In this document: positions 8,929 through 18,114 of the stretch, in pieces
How the letters are laid out: each line of letters begins with the position of its first letter
How positions within the stretch are numbered: position 1 is the first letter of the stretch
From: Mesorhizobium sp. DCY119
Lineage (GTDB): Bacteria > Pseudomonadota > Alphaproteobacteria > Rhizobiales > Rhizobiaceae
Assembly (NCBI RefSeq): GCF_003590645.1
Contig: NZ_CP031834.1
Span: 1,426,501 to 1,490,500 of the forward strand
Length of the DNA stretch: 64,000 nucleotides
Direction of reading: 5' to 3'
Notes under the pieces: generated by a model
What the model was told of the DNA's origin: nothing
Databases searched by the model: none
Seen by the model: only the letters and a program-made list of their open reading frames with translations
Translations under genes and position numbers: made by a program

Positions 8929-10488
8929 ATGACTGCGCCTGGTTACTCAGAAAATGACAAAAGCGAGGACATGAAGGTCCTCCACGGCATGGGCTACGCC
9001 CAGGAACTCGAACGGAGAATGAGCCAGTTCTCCAACTTCGCGGTTTCCTTCTCCATCATCTGCATCCTTTCCGGCGGCATCAACTCGCTGGCCCAGGCGA
9101 CATCGGGAGCGGGCGGCGCCGCGATCGGCATCGGCTGGCCGCTCGGCTGCTTCGTCAGCCTGGTCTTTGCGGTGGCCATGGCGCAGATCAGCTCGGCCTA
9201 TCCGACGGCCGGCGGCCTCTATCACTGGGGTTCGATCCTCGGCAACAAGTTCACCGGCTGGCTGACCGCCTGGTTCAACCTGCTCGGCCTTGTCACCGTT
9301 CTCGGCGCCATCAATGTTGGCACCTACTACTTCTTCATGGGCGCCTTCGGCACGACCTATCTCGGGCTCGAGGACACGACCACGACCCGGATCATCTTCC
9401 TCGCGATCATCACCGGGTTGCAGGCGCTGGTGAACCATATGGGCATCGGCCTCACCGCCAAGCTCACCGACTTCTCCGGCTATCTGATCTTCGCTACCGC
9501 GATCGTGCTGGCACTCGTCTGCCTGGCTGCGGCCGACAGCTACGAGATCGGCCGCCTCTTCACCTTCGCCAACTATTCGGGCGAGGCGGGCGGCAATGTC
9601 TGGCCGACGAATTCGTCGACCTGGGTGTTCCTGCTCGGCCTGCTGCTGCCGATCTACACGATCACCGGCTATGACGCTTCGGCCCACACTTCGGAAGAAA
9701 CGCTGAAGGCGGCGCATTCGGTTCCACGGGCGATGATCGGCTCGGTGCTGTGGTCGGCGCTGTTCGGCTACATCATGCTGTGCGCCTTCGTGCTCATGCT
9801 GCCAAGCATGGACGAAGCGGCAAAGCAGGGCTGGAACGTCTTCTTCTGGGCCATGGACACGCAGGTCCATCCCGTCGTCAAGGACATCCTCTACTTCGCC
9901 ATCTTCATCAGCCAGTGGCTGTGCGGCCTGGCGACGGTGACTTCGGTGTCGCGCATGATCTTCGCCTTCTCGCGTGACGGCGGCCTTCCCGGTTCGAAGG
10001 CGCTGGCCAAGGTCAGCCCGACCTATCGCACGCCGGTGGCGGCGATCTGGACGGGGTCGGTCCTTGCGGTGCTGTTCGTCTGGGGCTCGTCGCTGGTCTC
10101 GATCGGCGAGACGCCGGTCTACACCATCGTCGTTGCCTGCACGGTCATCTTCCTGTTCTTCTCCTTCGCCATTCCGATCACGCTCGGGCTGTTCGCATGG
10201 GGAACGCCGAAGTGGGACAAGATGGGTCCGTTCAATCTCGGCGAAGGCACTTTCAAGCTCTTCGCCGTGCTGTCGATCATCGCCATGATCCTGATCTTCA
10301 TCCTCGGCATCCAGCCGCCGAACGATTGGGCGCTGTACATCACCGTCGGCTTCCTGATCGTCACCGGCATCGTCTGGTTCGGCTTCGAGCGTGGCCGGTT
10401 CCAGGGCCCGCCGATCGGCGATCAGGTGGCAAAGCGCGCCGCCGAGATCGCTGCCGCCGAGCGCGCGGTTGGCGAAACCGGACGCTGA
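8929..10488 (+). CDS. APC-superfamily amino acid/amine permease (GABA/choline-type, ACT family)
   Basis: 519 residues with about 12 hydrophobic segments. The N-terminus GMGYAQELERRMSQFSNFAV followed by SFSIICILSGGINSL is characteristic of the Uga4/BAT1-like branch of the APC superfamily, which carries GABA, choline and related amines. The TM2 signature AMAQISSAYPTAGGLYHWGS is also present. It sits 37 nt after the hydrolase and 100 nt before the GS-like ligase, so it is probably the proton- or sodium-coupled importer of the pathway substrate. The ribosome site is CAGGGGAAC before ATG 8929. The exact substrate is not deducible. Confidence 0.9.
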   Translation: MTAPGYSENDKSEDMKVLHGMGYAQELERRMSQFSNFAVSFSIICILSGGINSLAQATSGAGGAAIGIGWPLGCFVSLVFAVAMAQISSAYPTAGGLYHWGSILGNKFTGWLTAWFNLLGLVTVLGAINVGTYYFFMGAFGTTYLGLEDTTTTRIIFLAIITGLQALVNHMGIGLTAKLTDFSGYLIFATAIVLALVCLAAADSYEIGRLFTFANYSGEAGGNVWPTNSSTWVFLLGLLLPIYTITGYDASAHTSEETLKAAHSVPRAMIGSVLWSALFGYIMLCAFVLMLPSMDEAAKQGWNVFFWAMDTQVHPVVKDILYFAIFISQWLCGLATVTSVSRMIFAFSRDGGLPGSKALAKVSPTYRTPVAAIWTGSVLAVLFVWGSSLVSIGETPVYTIVVACTVIFLFFSFAIPITLGLFAWGTPKWDKMGPFNLGEGTFKLFAVLSIIAMILIFILGIQPPNDWALYITVGFLIVTGIVWFGFERGRFQGPPIGDQVAKRAAEIAAAERAVGETGR

Positions 10489-10504
10489 GCCATTGTTCAT
10501 CCTG

Positions 10505-10531
10505 CCGTGGCCGGCGTCACGCCGGCCACGG
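10505..10531. terminator. perfect GC-rich hairpin (attenuator or weak terminator)
   Basis: A 13-bp perfect dyad (CCGTGGCCGGCGT and its complement) with almost no loop, 17 nt after the permease stop and 58 nt before the ligase start. There is no T-run after it, so it may be an RNA-stability or processing element within the operon and not a full terminator. Confidence 0.5.
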
Positions 10532-10588
10532 TTCGTCTATATCCCCAACCCTCATTGCTGAGAATTCACCACCCGGAGTAGGAAAAGA

Positions 10589-11959
10589 ATGGCCGTAAGT
10601 TTCTCGTTCGATCAGTTGAAGAAAGCAGTCGCAAGCGACGAGATCGATACGGTTCTCGCATGTTCCGTCGACATGCAGGGCCGTCTCGTTGGCAAGCGGT
10701 TCCTGGCGAAGTACTTCGTCGAATCCGCCTATGACGAGACGCATGGCTGCAACTATCTGCTGGCGAACGACATCGATATGGAGCCGGTGCCGGGCTACAA
10801 GGCGGCCAGCTGGTCGAAGGGCTATGGCGACTTCGTCATGAAGCCGGACCTTTCGACATTGCGCCGTGTGCCGTGGCTGGAAAAGACAGCACTGGTGCTG
10901 TGCGACGTGCTCGACCATCACACCCATGGCGATCTTCCGCATTCGCCGCGCGCCATCCTGCGCAAGCAGGTCGCCCGGCTGAAGGAACGCGGCTATCTCG
11001 CCTATTTCGCCTCCGAACTCGAATTCTATCTCTTCAACGAGACCTACGATACTGCCCGCGCCAAGCACTGGCAGAATCTCGACACCGCCTCGCCCTATAT
11101 CGGCGACTACCTGATCGGCATCACCACCAAGGAAGAGGGCGTGATGCGCCGGCTGCGCAACGAGATGGAAGCTGCCGGCATCCCGATCGAAAACTCCAAG
11201 GGCGAGTGGGGTCCGGGCCAGGAAGAGATCAACGTGCGCTATGCCGAAGTTCTCGAAATGGCCGACCGCCATGTCATCCTGAAGAACGGTGCCAAGGAAA
11301 TCGCCGAGAGCATGGGCAAGTCCATCTCCTTCATGGCGAAGTACAATTACGGGCTTGCCGGCAATTCCAGCCACATCCACAATTCGCTGTGGAGCGAGGA
11401 CGGCAAGACGCCGCTGTTCTACGATAAAAATGCCGACTGGACGCTTTCGAAGCTCGGCCAGCAATGGGCCGCCGGCCAGCTCAAATACGCCAAGGAGTTC
11501 ACCTGGTTCCTGGCGCCCTACATCAATTCCTACAAGCGCTTCCAGGCCGGCACATTCGCGCCGACCAAGATCATGTGGAGCGAGGACAACCGCACCGCCG
11601 GCTTCCGTCTGTGCGGCGAGGGCACCAAGGGCATCCGCATGGAGTGCCGCATCGGCGGCGCCGACCTCAACCCCTATCTCGCCTTCGCCGCGCTGATTGC
11701 TGCGGGCCTTGCCGGCATCGACGAGAAGCTGGAGCTGCAGAAGCCGTTTGTCGGCGACGCCTATCAGGCCTCGCGCCTTCCCGAGATTCCGAAGACGCTG
11801 CGCGAAGCGACGGAGACGCTGGCGAAATCGAAGATGCTGAAGACGGCGCTGGGCGAAGAGGTGGTCGAGCACTACGTCCACACCGCCCGCTGGGAGCAGA
11901 TGGAATATGACCGCCGCATAACCGACTGGGAACTGCACAGGGGGTTCGAGCGGTATTAG
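10589..11959 (+). CDS. glutamine-synthetase-family ligase (gamma-glutamyl-amine synthetase-like)
   Basis: 456 residues with the full GS architecture: N-terminal beta-grasp (about 15-110) and catalytic domain with ASELEFYLFNE (metal Glu), GPGQEEINVRY, GLAGNSSHIHNSLW (His of the nucleotide loop), NRTAGFRLCGEG (Arg) and ECRIGGADLNPYL (the ExRxxGAxxNPYL box). The adenylylation tyrosine motif of GlnA type I (NLYDLP) is absent. It groups by eye with PuuA/GlnT/GSIII-like enzymes that glutamylate amines. With ATP it would join glutamate to an amine. The neighbouring alcohol and aldehyde dehydrogenases make an amino-alcohol substrate plausible. GGAGTAGG lies upstream of ATG. A biosynthetic glutamine synthetase is a less likely alternative. 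Confidence 0.88.
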   Translation: MAVSFSFDQLKKAVASDEIDTVLACSVDMQGRLVGKRFLAKYFVESAYDETHGCNYLLANDIDMEPVPGYKAASWSKGYGDFVMKPDLSTLRRVPWLEKTALVLCDVLDHHTHGDLPHSPRAILRKQVARLKERGYLAYFASELEFYLFNETYDTARAKHWQNLDTASPYIGDYLIGITTKEEGVMRRLRNEMEAAGIPIENSKGEWGPGQEEINVRYAEVLEMADRHVILKNGAKEIAESMGKSISFMAKYNYGLAGNSSHIHNSLWSEDGKTPLFYDKNADWTLSKLGQQWAAGQLKYAKEFTWFLAPYINSYKRFQAGTFAPTKIMWSEDNRTAGFRLCGEGTKGIRMECRIGGADLNPYLAFAALIAAGLAGIDEKLELQKPFVGDAYQASRLPEIPKTLREATETLAKSKMLKTALGEEVVEHYVHTARWEQMEYDRRITDWELHRGFERY

Positions 11960-11967
11960 AATGTTTG

Positions 11968-12147
11968 GTGCGTCCTTCGAGGCTCCCCTTCGGCAAGCTC
12001 AGGGTCGCACCTCAGGATGAGGGAGGTGGTGTCCCGCTTCCCAATTCCTGGAACGCAGGCATGTTGGAATTTGATGGCGAGTTGCAGACCTCCCTCATCC
12101 TGAGGTGCGACCCTGAGCTTGCCGAAGGGGAGCCTCGAAGGACGCAC
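11968..12147. repeat. perfect 60-bp inverted repeat element
   Basis: Left arm 11968-12027 and right arm 12088-12147 are perfect reverse complements over 60 nt, separated by a 60-nt unique spacer. The arms start GTGCGTCCTTCGAGGCTCCC. A related single, internally variant copy lies at 63931-63977, so it belongs to a dispersed family. It separates the ligase gene from the aldehyde dehydrogenase gene and could fold into a very stable RNA hairpin between them. Confidence 0.9.
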
Positions 12148-12213
12148 TAGTCAACAGCAGCAAAACAAATCGCGGGCATAGCTCGCAAATGGAATTCATC
12201 GGAGTTACCCATC

Positions 12214-13599
12214 TTGGAAACCGTAAAACTCATTACCCCCATCGATGGCTCGATCTATGTCGAGCGGCCCATCGCGACCGATCAGGCTGTCAACGCTGCC
12301 GTTGAACGCGCGCGTGCTGCGCAGGTCGACTGGGCGCAGACCTCGATTGCCGAGCGCGGCAAATACATGCTGGCCATGCTTGAGGCGCTGGTCGCCATGA
12401 GCGACGAGATCGTGCCGGAGATCGCCTGGCAGATGGGCCGCCCCGTCCGCTATGGCGGCGAGTTCGGCGGCGTCAGGGAACGCACCAACTACATGGTCGA
12501 GATCGCCGAGCAGGCTTTGAAGCCGGTGATGGCCTCCAATCCGAAAGACGGTTTCCGCCGCTACGTGAAGAAGGAGCCGCTCGGCGTCGTCATGGTCGTT
12601 GCGCCGTGGAACTATCCCTATCTCACCGCCGTCAACACCATCGTTCCAGCGCTGATGGCGGGCTCCACCGTCATCCTCAAGCACGCTGCGCAAACGATCC
12701 TCGTCGGCGAGCGTTTTGCCCAGGCTTTCGAAAAGGCCGGCCTGCCCAAGGGCGTGTTCCAGAACATCGTGCTCAACCACGCCCAGACCGAAAAGCTTCT
12801 CGGCTCGGGCAAGATCGATCATGTCAATTTCACCGGTTCGGTTGCCGGCGGCAAGGCGATCGAGAAGGCGGCGGCCGGCACTTTCATGACGCTCGGCCTC
12901 GAACTCGGCGGCAAGGACCCGGCCTATGTCCTGCCCGATGCCAAGCTCGACCATGCCATCGCCAATCTGGTCGACGGCGCCTTCTACAATTCCGGCCAGT
13001 GCTGCTGCGGCATCGAGCGCGTCTATGTCCACGAAAAGGTCTATGACGATTTCGTCGAGGGCTTCATCGCCGAGACGAAGAACTATGTCGTCGGCAATCC
13101 GCTGGAACAGGCGACCACGATGGGGCCGATGGCGCAGGCACGCTTTGCCGACTTCATTCGCGAGCAGAAGGCGGAAGCCCTGCGCAAGGGCGCGACGGCA
13201 CACATCAACATGAAGGTCGATCAGGACAAGGCCGGCTCGCCCTATCTGGCGCCGGAAGTGCTGACCAATGTCGACCACCAGATGAGCGTCATGCGCGAGG
13301 AAAGCTTTGGTCCCATCGTCGGCATCATGAAGGTGCGCGGCGACGAGGACGCCATCGCGCTGATGAACGACAGCCCCTACGGCCTCACCGCCTCGATCTG
13401 GACCGCCGACACCGACCGCGCCATCGCCATCGGCGACCGGGTCGAGACAGGCACCGTATTCATGAACCGCTGCGACTATCTCGACCCGGCGCTCGTCTGG
13501 ACCGGCGTCAAGGACACCGGCAAGGGCGCCGGCCTGTCGCAGATCGGCTACGACAACCTGACGAGGCCGAAGAGCTATCATCTGCGCGAAGCTATTTAG
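12214..13599 (+). CDS. NAD(P)-dependent aldehyde dehydrogenase
   Basis: 461 residues starting at TTG 12214, preceded by CGGAG about 10 nt upstream. No ATG fits the family N-terminus (LITPIDGSIYVERPIA). Catalytic features are present: VVAPWNYPYL, FTGSVAGGKAIEKAA, the general-base glutamate in LELGGKDPAYV, and the nucleophile in NSGQCCCGIERVYV. It oxidises an aldehyde to a carboxylate. In this operon it would act after the iron alcohol dehydrogenase, possibly on a gamma-glutamyl-amino-aldehyde. Succinate-semialdehyde or betaine-aldehyde dehydrogenase-like activity is the conservative alternative. The TTG start could lower expression. Confidence 0.92.
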   Translation: METVKLITPIDGSIYVERPIATDQAVNAAVERARAAQVDWAQTSIAERGKYMLAMLEALVAMSDEIVPEIAWQMGRPVRYGGEFGGVRERTNYMVEIAEQALKPVMASNPKDGFRRYVKKEPLGVVMVVAPWNYPYLTAVNTIVPALMAGSTVILKHAAQTILVGERFAQAFEKAGLPKGVFQNIVLNHAQTEKLLGSGKIDHVNFTGSVAGGKAIEKAAAGTFMTLGLELGGKDPAYVLPDAKLDHAIANLVDGAFYNSGQCCCGIERVYVHEKVYDDFVEGFIAETKNYVVGNPLEQATTMGPMAQARFADFIREQKAEALRKGATAHINMKVDQDKAGSPYLAPEVLTNVDHQMSVMREESFGPIVGIMKVRGDEDAIALMNDSPYGLTASIWTADTDRAIAIGDRVETGTVFMNRCDYLDPALVWTGVKDTGKGAGLSQIGYDNLTRPKSYHLREAI

Positions 13600-13621
13600 G
13601 TGACGCGTTGTATTTCCATTG

Positions 13622-13748
13622 GCGTCATCCCGGCCGACCGAGCTTAGCGAAGGAGAGCCGGGACCCATTCCGGAACATAGTTGATGTCACGGAATGGGTC
13701 CCGGATAGCCGCTCTCCGCTTCGCTACGATCGACTTCCGGGATGACGC
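13622..13748. repeat. palindromic repeat (GTCATCCCGG...GGGACCCATTCCG family)
   Basis: An imperfect inverted repeat: GCGTCATCCCGG at 13622 pairs with CCGGGATGACGC ending at 13748, and GGGACCCATTCCG near 13662 pairs with CGGAATGGGTCCC near 13690. A half copy of the same family is at 19254-19302. It fills the gap between the aldehyde and alcohol dehydrogenase genes. Confidence 0.85.
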
Positions 13749-13772
13749 AGTTGCTCAGTGAAAGATACCCCA

Positions 13773-14945
13773 ATGACCAAACTCATCTCCAAATGGAACT
13801 ACCCCACTGTCGTCCGCTTCGGCGCGGGGCGCATCTCGGAACTGCCGGAGGTGTTGGCTGCGACCGGCATCAAGCGGCCGCTCTTCGTCACCGATCCGGG
13901 GCTGGCCAAGCTGCCGGTCGTGGCCAAGACGCTGAAGCTGCTCGACGATGCGAAAATCCCCTATGGCGTCTTTTCCGACGTCAAGCCGAACCCGGTGGAA
14001 TCGAACCTCACCGCCGGCATCGCCGTGTTCAAGAAGGGCAAGCATGACGGCGTCATCGCCTTCGGCGGCGGTTCGGGCCTCGACCTCGGCAAGCTCATCG
14101 CCTTCCAGGCAGGCCAGACCCGCCCGGTCTGGGATTTCGAAGATGTCGGCGACTGGTGGACGCGGGCGAATTCCGACGTCATCGTACCGATCATCGCCGT
14201 TCCGACCACTGCCGGCACCGGTTCGGAAGTCGGCCGCGCCGCGGTGGTGACCAACGAGGAAACCCACACCAAGAAGGTCATCTTCCATCCGAAGATGCTG
14301 CCGGAAATCGTCATCGCCGATCCTGAACTGACGGTCGGCATGCCGGCTTTCATCACCGCCGGCACCGGCATGGACGCGCTTGCCCACTGCCTCGAAGCCT
14401 ACTGCGCTCCGGGCTATCACCCCATGGCTGACGGCATTGCCGTCGAGGGCATCCGGCTGGTCTTTGAAAACCTGCCGAAAGCCTTTGCCAACGGCAAGGA
14501 TCTCACCGCGCGCGCCCATATGATGAGTGCTGCCGCCATGGGCGCTGCCGCCTTCCAGAAGGGCCTCGGCGCGATCCATTCGCTGTCGCATCCAATCGGC
14601 GCACTCTACGACACCCATCACGGCATGACCAACGCCGTCTTCATGCCCTATGTGCTCGCCTTCAACCGCGACGCGGTCGAGGAGAAGATCGCCCGCCTTG
14701 CCGCCTATTGCGGCATCAAGGGCGGCTTCGACGGTTTTGCCAAGGCTGTCATCAAGTTGCGCAAGGAACTGAAGGTTCCGAACACGCTGCCGGGTCTCAT
14801 CAAGGGCCTCGACATGGACAGGAAACGCAAGACCCTGATCGCCGACATGGCGATCGTCGATCCGACCGCCGGCGGCAACCCGGTCAAGCTGACGAAGAAG
14901 GCAGCACTGACACTGCTCGAAAGCGCTATCGAAGGCACGCTCTGA
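13773..14945 (+). CDS. iron-containing (group III) alcohol dehydrogenase
   Basis: 390 residues from ATG 13773 (an in-frame GTG at 13758 would add five). The NAD-binding GGGS motif is in VIAFGGGSGLDLGKLIAF. PTTAGTGSEVGRAAVV is the family signature. The metal site is complete: D and H in TGMDALAHCLEAY, and two further His in SLSHPIGALYDTHHGMTNAV. It interconverts alcohols and aldehydes with NAD(P). Placed with an aldehyde dehydrogenase and a GS-like ligase, it could oxidise the alcohol group of a glutamylated amino alcohol. The ribosome site is weak, and the gene follows a palindromic repeat. Confidence 0.92.
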   Translation: MTKLISKWNYPTVVRFGAGRISELPEVLAATGIKRPLFVTDPGLAKLPVVAKTLKLLDDAKIPYGVFSDVKPNPVESNLTAGIAVFKKGKHDGVIAFGGGSGLDLGKLIAFQAGQTRPVWDFEDVGDWWTRANSDVIVPIIAVPTTAGTGSEVGRAAVVTNEETHTKKVIFHPKMLPEIVIADPELTVGMPAFITAGTGMDALAHCLEAYCAPGYHPMADGIAVEGIRLVFENLPKAFANGKDLTARAHMMSAAAMGAAAFQKGLGAIHSLSHPIGALYDTHHGMTNAVFMPYVLAFNRDAVEEKIARLAAYCGIKGGFDGFAKAVIKLRKELKVPNTLPGLIKGLDMDRKRKTLIADMAIVDPTAGGNPVKLTKKAALTLLESAIEGTL

Positions 14946-14957
14946 GAGACATTACCG

Positions 14958-14995
14958 GCCCCGCCCCGTCGTCTTGCGACATGACAGGGCGGGGC
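14958..14995. terminator. strong GC hairpin after the alcohol dehydrogenase gene
   Basis: GCCCCGCCC...GGGCGGGGC pairs across an inner GTC...GAC stem, 12 nt after the stop codon. There is no clear T-run. It may separate the enzyme genes from the ABC transporter genes or stabilise the upstream mRNA. The following 225 nt up to the next gene are AT-richer (for example near 15100-15120) and may hold a separate promoter, although I cannot place one securely. Confidence 0.5.
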
Positions 14996-15220
14996 TGGAA
15001 CAGCCTTCGTCGAATAAGGAAAGGAGAACGAAAGACGGGGAGACACCAATCGAAATCATTAGCCGGAAAACGAACGCCGGCGATTGCCAGCCCTTTGTAA
15101 AAGTAGTTAGATTTTTAGATCGCGGACGGGTCGGGAGGCATTACTTTTCACACGACTGTCATCGAGTATCGGTAACCGCATCACAGGCGCGCTTGGGCGT
15201 CAGTTCAACGGAGAGAACAC

Positions 15221-16327
15221 ATGTTCAGTTTCACGGGAAAAGTGCTTTCCCTTACCGCTGCGTCACTGATGGTGACGTCGGCGATCGCCTCGGCACAGTC
15301 GATGGACGAGCTGGTCGCCGCGGCCAAGAAGGAAGGCCAGCTTACCACGATCGCGCTGCCGCATGACTGGTGCGGCTATGGCGCCGTCATTGCCGGCTTC
15401 AAGGCGAAATATCCGGAAATCACCGTCAACGAACTCAACCCCGACGCCGGCTCCAGCGACGAGGTCGAGGCAATCAAGGCGAACAAGGACAACAAGGGCC
15501 CGCAGGCGCCTGACGTCATCGACGTCGGCCTCTCCTACGGCCCGCAGGCCAAGGCCGACGGCCTGATCCAGCCCTACAAGGTCTCGACCTGGGATTCGAT
15601 CCCCGACAGCGCCAAGGATGCCGAAGGCTACTGGTACGGCGATTATTACGGCGTGCTCGCCTTCGAGGTGAACAAGGACCTCGTCAAGGAAGCCCCGGCC
15701 GACTGGGCCGATCTGCTGAAGCCGGAATTTGCCAACTCGGTTGCACTCGCGGGTGATCCGCGCGCCTCCAACCAGGCCATCCAGGGCGTCTACGCTGCCG
15801 GCCTGTCCAAGGGTGCGGAAGCCGGCGCCAAGGCAGGTGAAGCCGGCCTCGAGTTCTTCAAGGAACTCAACGCCAAGGGCAACTTCGTTCCGGTCATCGG
15901 CAAGTCGGCCACGCTCGCGCAGGGCCAGACCCCGATCCTCATCACCTGGGACTACAACGCCCTTGCGGGCCGCGACACGCTGAACGGCAACCCGCCGGTC
16001 GAAGTCATCGTGCCGAAGACCGGCGTCGTTGCCGGCGTCTATGTCCAGGCGATCAGCGCCTACGCGCCGCACCCGAACGCCGCCAAGCTGTGGATGGAAT
16101 ATCTCTACTCCGACGAAGGTCAGCTCGGCTGGCTGAAGGGCTATTGCCACCCGATCCGCTTCAACGATCTCGCCAAGAAGGGCGCGATCCCGAAGGATCT
16201 GCTCGACAAGCTGCCGCCGGCAGCCGCCTATGAAGCCGCCGTCTTCCCGACGCTGGACGAACAGGCTGCCTCCAAGGAAGCCATCACCAAGAGCTGGGAT
16301 TCGGTCGTCGGCGCCAACGTCCAGTAA
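15221..16327 (+). CDS. ABC transporter periplasmic solute-binding protein (spermidine/putrescine-iron SBP type)
   Basis: 368 residues. An N-terminal signal peptide ends near residue 26 (SLMVTSAIASAQS). The mature part (MDELVAAAKKEGQLTTIALP ... FKAKYPEITVNELNPDAGSS) has the type II periplasmic binding fold of the SBP_bac_1/6 group, which includes polyamine and metal binders. It is secreted to the periplasm and delivers ligand to the two permeases encoded next. GGAGAG precedes ATG. Ligand identity cannot be read. An organic amine would suit the neighbouring enzymes. Confidence 0.9.
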   Translation: MFSFTGKVLSLTAASLMVTSAIASAQSMDELVAAAKKEGQLTTIALPHDWCGYGAVIAGFKAKYPEITVNELNPDAGSSDEVEAIKANKDNKGPQAPDVIDVGLSYGPQAKADGLIQPYKVSTWDSIPDSAKDAEGYWYGDYYGVLAFEVNKDLVKEAPADWADLLKPEFANSVALAGDPRASNQAIQGVYAAGLSKGAEAGAKAGEAGLEFFKELNAKGNFVPVIGKSATLAQGQTPILITWDYNALAGRDTLNGNPPVEVIVPKTGVVAGVYVQAISAYAPHPNAAKLWMEYLYSDEGQLGWLKGYCHPIRFNDLAKKGAIPKDLLDKLPPAAAYEAAVFPTLDEQAASKEAITKSWDSVVGANVQ

Positions 16328-16391
16328 GCTTTGAAATGTACTGCCGGGTGGCCGCAATGGCCGCCCGGTTTCCCTTCCAGGGTTCCGCTGC

Positions 16392-17306
16392 ATGACCGAC
16401 GCCACCATTTCCGATCCCGCAGCAGCCCGGCAATCCGGGCCGCCCGCGCAGGCGCGCGGCATGCGGCTGCCGCTTCATTGGCTGGGCGTCGCGCCATTCT
16501 TCATCTTCGCGCTGATGTTCCTGATCCTGCCGACCTTCTATCTGGTCGTCGGGGCCTTCCAGAACGATCAGGGCCAGTTCACCTTCGAAAATATCGCTTC
16601 GCTGTTCCAGCCGTCGATCCTCGCCGCCTACTGGATTTCCATCAAGGTGAGCTTTGCTTCGGCCATCCTCGGCGCGCTGATCGGCATCGCCATTTCGATT
16701 GCCATCGTGCGCGGCGGTCTGCCGCGCTGGGTGCGCTCCGCCACCATGACGTTTTCGGGCGTCGCCTCGAACTTTGCCGGCGTACCTCTGGCCTTCGCCT
16801 TCCTTGCCACCCTCGGCCGGCTCGGCCTGGTCACGATCCTGCTGCGCGACGTGCTCGGCATCAACATCTACGCGCTCGGCTTCAACATCCTGTCCTTCTG
16901 GGGCCTGACGCTGACCTATCTGTTCTTCCAGATCCCGCTGATGGTGGTCATCATCACGCCGGCGATCGACGGCCTGAAAAAGGAATGGGGCGAGGCTGCC
17001 TCCACGCTTGGCGCCACCCAGTTCCAGTATTGGCGCATGGTCGCCATTCCGGTTTTGTGGCCGAGCTTCCTCGGCACTGTCATCCTGCTCTTCGCCAATG
17101 CGTTCGGCGCCATCGCCACCGCCTATGCGCTGACCGGCTCGTCGCTCAACATCGTGCCGATCCTGCTCTATGCGCAGATCCGCGGCGACGTGCTGCACAA
17201 TCCGCATCTCGGCTATGCGCTGGCCTTCGGCATGATCTTCATCACCGGGCTCGCCAACATCTTCTACATCTGGTTCCGAACCCGCAGCGAGAGGTGGCTC
17301 AAATGA
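16392..17306 (+). CDS. ABC transporter permease (PotB-like)
   Basis: 304 residues with about six transmembrane segments. The first is at about 35-55 after a polar N-terminus. The EAA loop is visible in DGLKKEWGEAASTLGATQFQ. Length and motif fit the binding-protein-dependent permease family that serves spermidine/putrescine- and iron-type SBPs. It starts 64 nt after the SBP gene and its stop overlaps the ATG of the second permease (ATGA), so the two are translationally coupled. Confidence 0.93.
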   Translation: MTDATISDPAAARQSGPPAQARGMRLPLHWLGVAPFFIFALMFLILPTFYLVVGAFQNDQGQFTFENIASLFQPSILAAYWISIKVSFASAILGALIGIAISIAIVRGGLPRWVRSATMTFSGVASNFAGVPLAFAFLATLGRLGLVTILLRDVLGINIYALGFNILSFWGLTLTYLFFQIPLMVVIITPAIDGLKKEWGEAASTLGATQFQYWRMVAIPVLWPSFLGTVILLFANAFGAIATAYALTGSSLNIVPILLYAQIRGDVLHNPHLGYALAFGMIFITGLANIFYIWFRTRSERWLK

Positions 17307-18094
17307 AGGTAAGCCGCTTCTGGGCGTGGGCGACCTTCATCGTCGGTGCCGCCTATTTCTTCATCCCGCTGATCGCGACGCTGGAATTCTCCCTGCGCAT
17401 GCGGCGCGGCGAATATTCCTTCGACGCCTACAGGGTCGTTCTGGGCGATATCCGTTTCCAGGAAACCTTTGGCTATTCGGTCATCATCGCCTGCTTCACC
17501 ATCATTCTCGGTGTGGTGCTGGTGGTGCCGACCGCCTACTGGATCAGGCTGCGCATGCCGCATCTTCGGCCGGTGGTCGAGTTCATCACGCTGCTGCCGC
17601 TGATCATCCCGGCCATCGTCATCGTCTTCGGCTATATCCGCATGTATGGCTCGAACTCGCCGATACCGTTCCTGGGTTCGACGCGCGGCACCGACCTCCT
17701 GCTCATCATCGGCTATGCCACGCTGGCGCTGCCCTACATGTACCGCGCGGTCGATACCGGCCTGCGAACCATCGACGTGCGCACGCTGACCGAGGCCGCG
17801 CAGGTTCACGGCGCCGGCTGGACGACGATCATCGCCCGCATCATCCTGCCCAATGTGCTGATCGCGGTGCTGTCGGGCGCGTTCCTCACCTTTGCAATCG
17901 TCATCGGCGAGTTTACCATGGCAAGCCTGCTCAACCGGCCTGCCTTCGGCCCGTATCTGCAGAACATTGGCGCGAACCGGGCCTATGAGCCGGCAGCACT
18001 CGCTGTCATCGCCTTCGCCATCACATGGGGCTGCATGTCGGTCATACAGGTCCTGTCCCGCTTCGCGCCGAAGTCGGCAAACAACCCGAATTGA
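17303..18094 (+). CDS. ABC transporter permease (PotC-like)
   Basis: 263 residues from ATG 17303, whose ATGA overlaps the stop of the previous permease. A longer open frame to the left is out of register with any conserved sequence. Six hydrophobic segments are present. The EAA-type loop is DVRTLTEAAQVHGAGWTTII. It forms a heterodimeric membrane channel with the previous gene product. It is followed after 20 nt by the ATPase gene. Confidence 0.93.
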   Translation: MKVSRFWAWATFIVGAAYFFIPLIATLEFSLRMRRGEYSFDAYRVVLGDIRFQETFGYSVIIACFTIILGVVLVVPTAYWIRLRMPHLRPVVEFITLLPLIIPAIVIVFGYIRMYGSNSPIPFLGSTRGTDLLLIIGYATLALPYMYRAVDTGLRTIDVRTLTEAAQVHGAGWTTIIARIILPNVLIAVLSGAFLTFAIVIGEFTMASLLNRPAFGPYLQNIGANRAYEPAALAVIAFAITWGCMSVIQVLSRFAPKSANNPN

Positions 18095-18114
18095 GCTGAA
18101 AGAAAACGACGCAC

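Noticed and set aside
16331-17302. N-terminal extension of the second ABC permease
   Set aside because: This part is out of frame with, and overlaps, the first permease. The real start is the coupled ATG at 17303.
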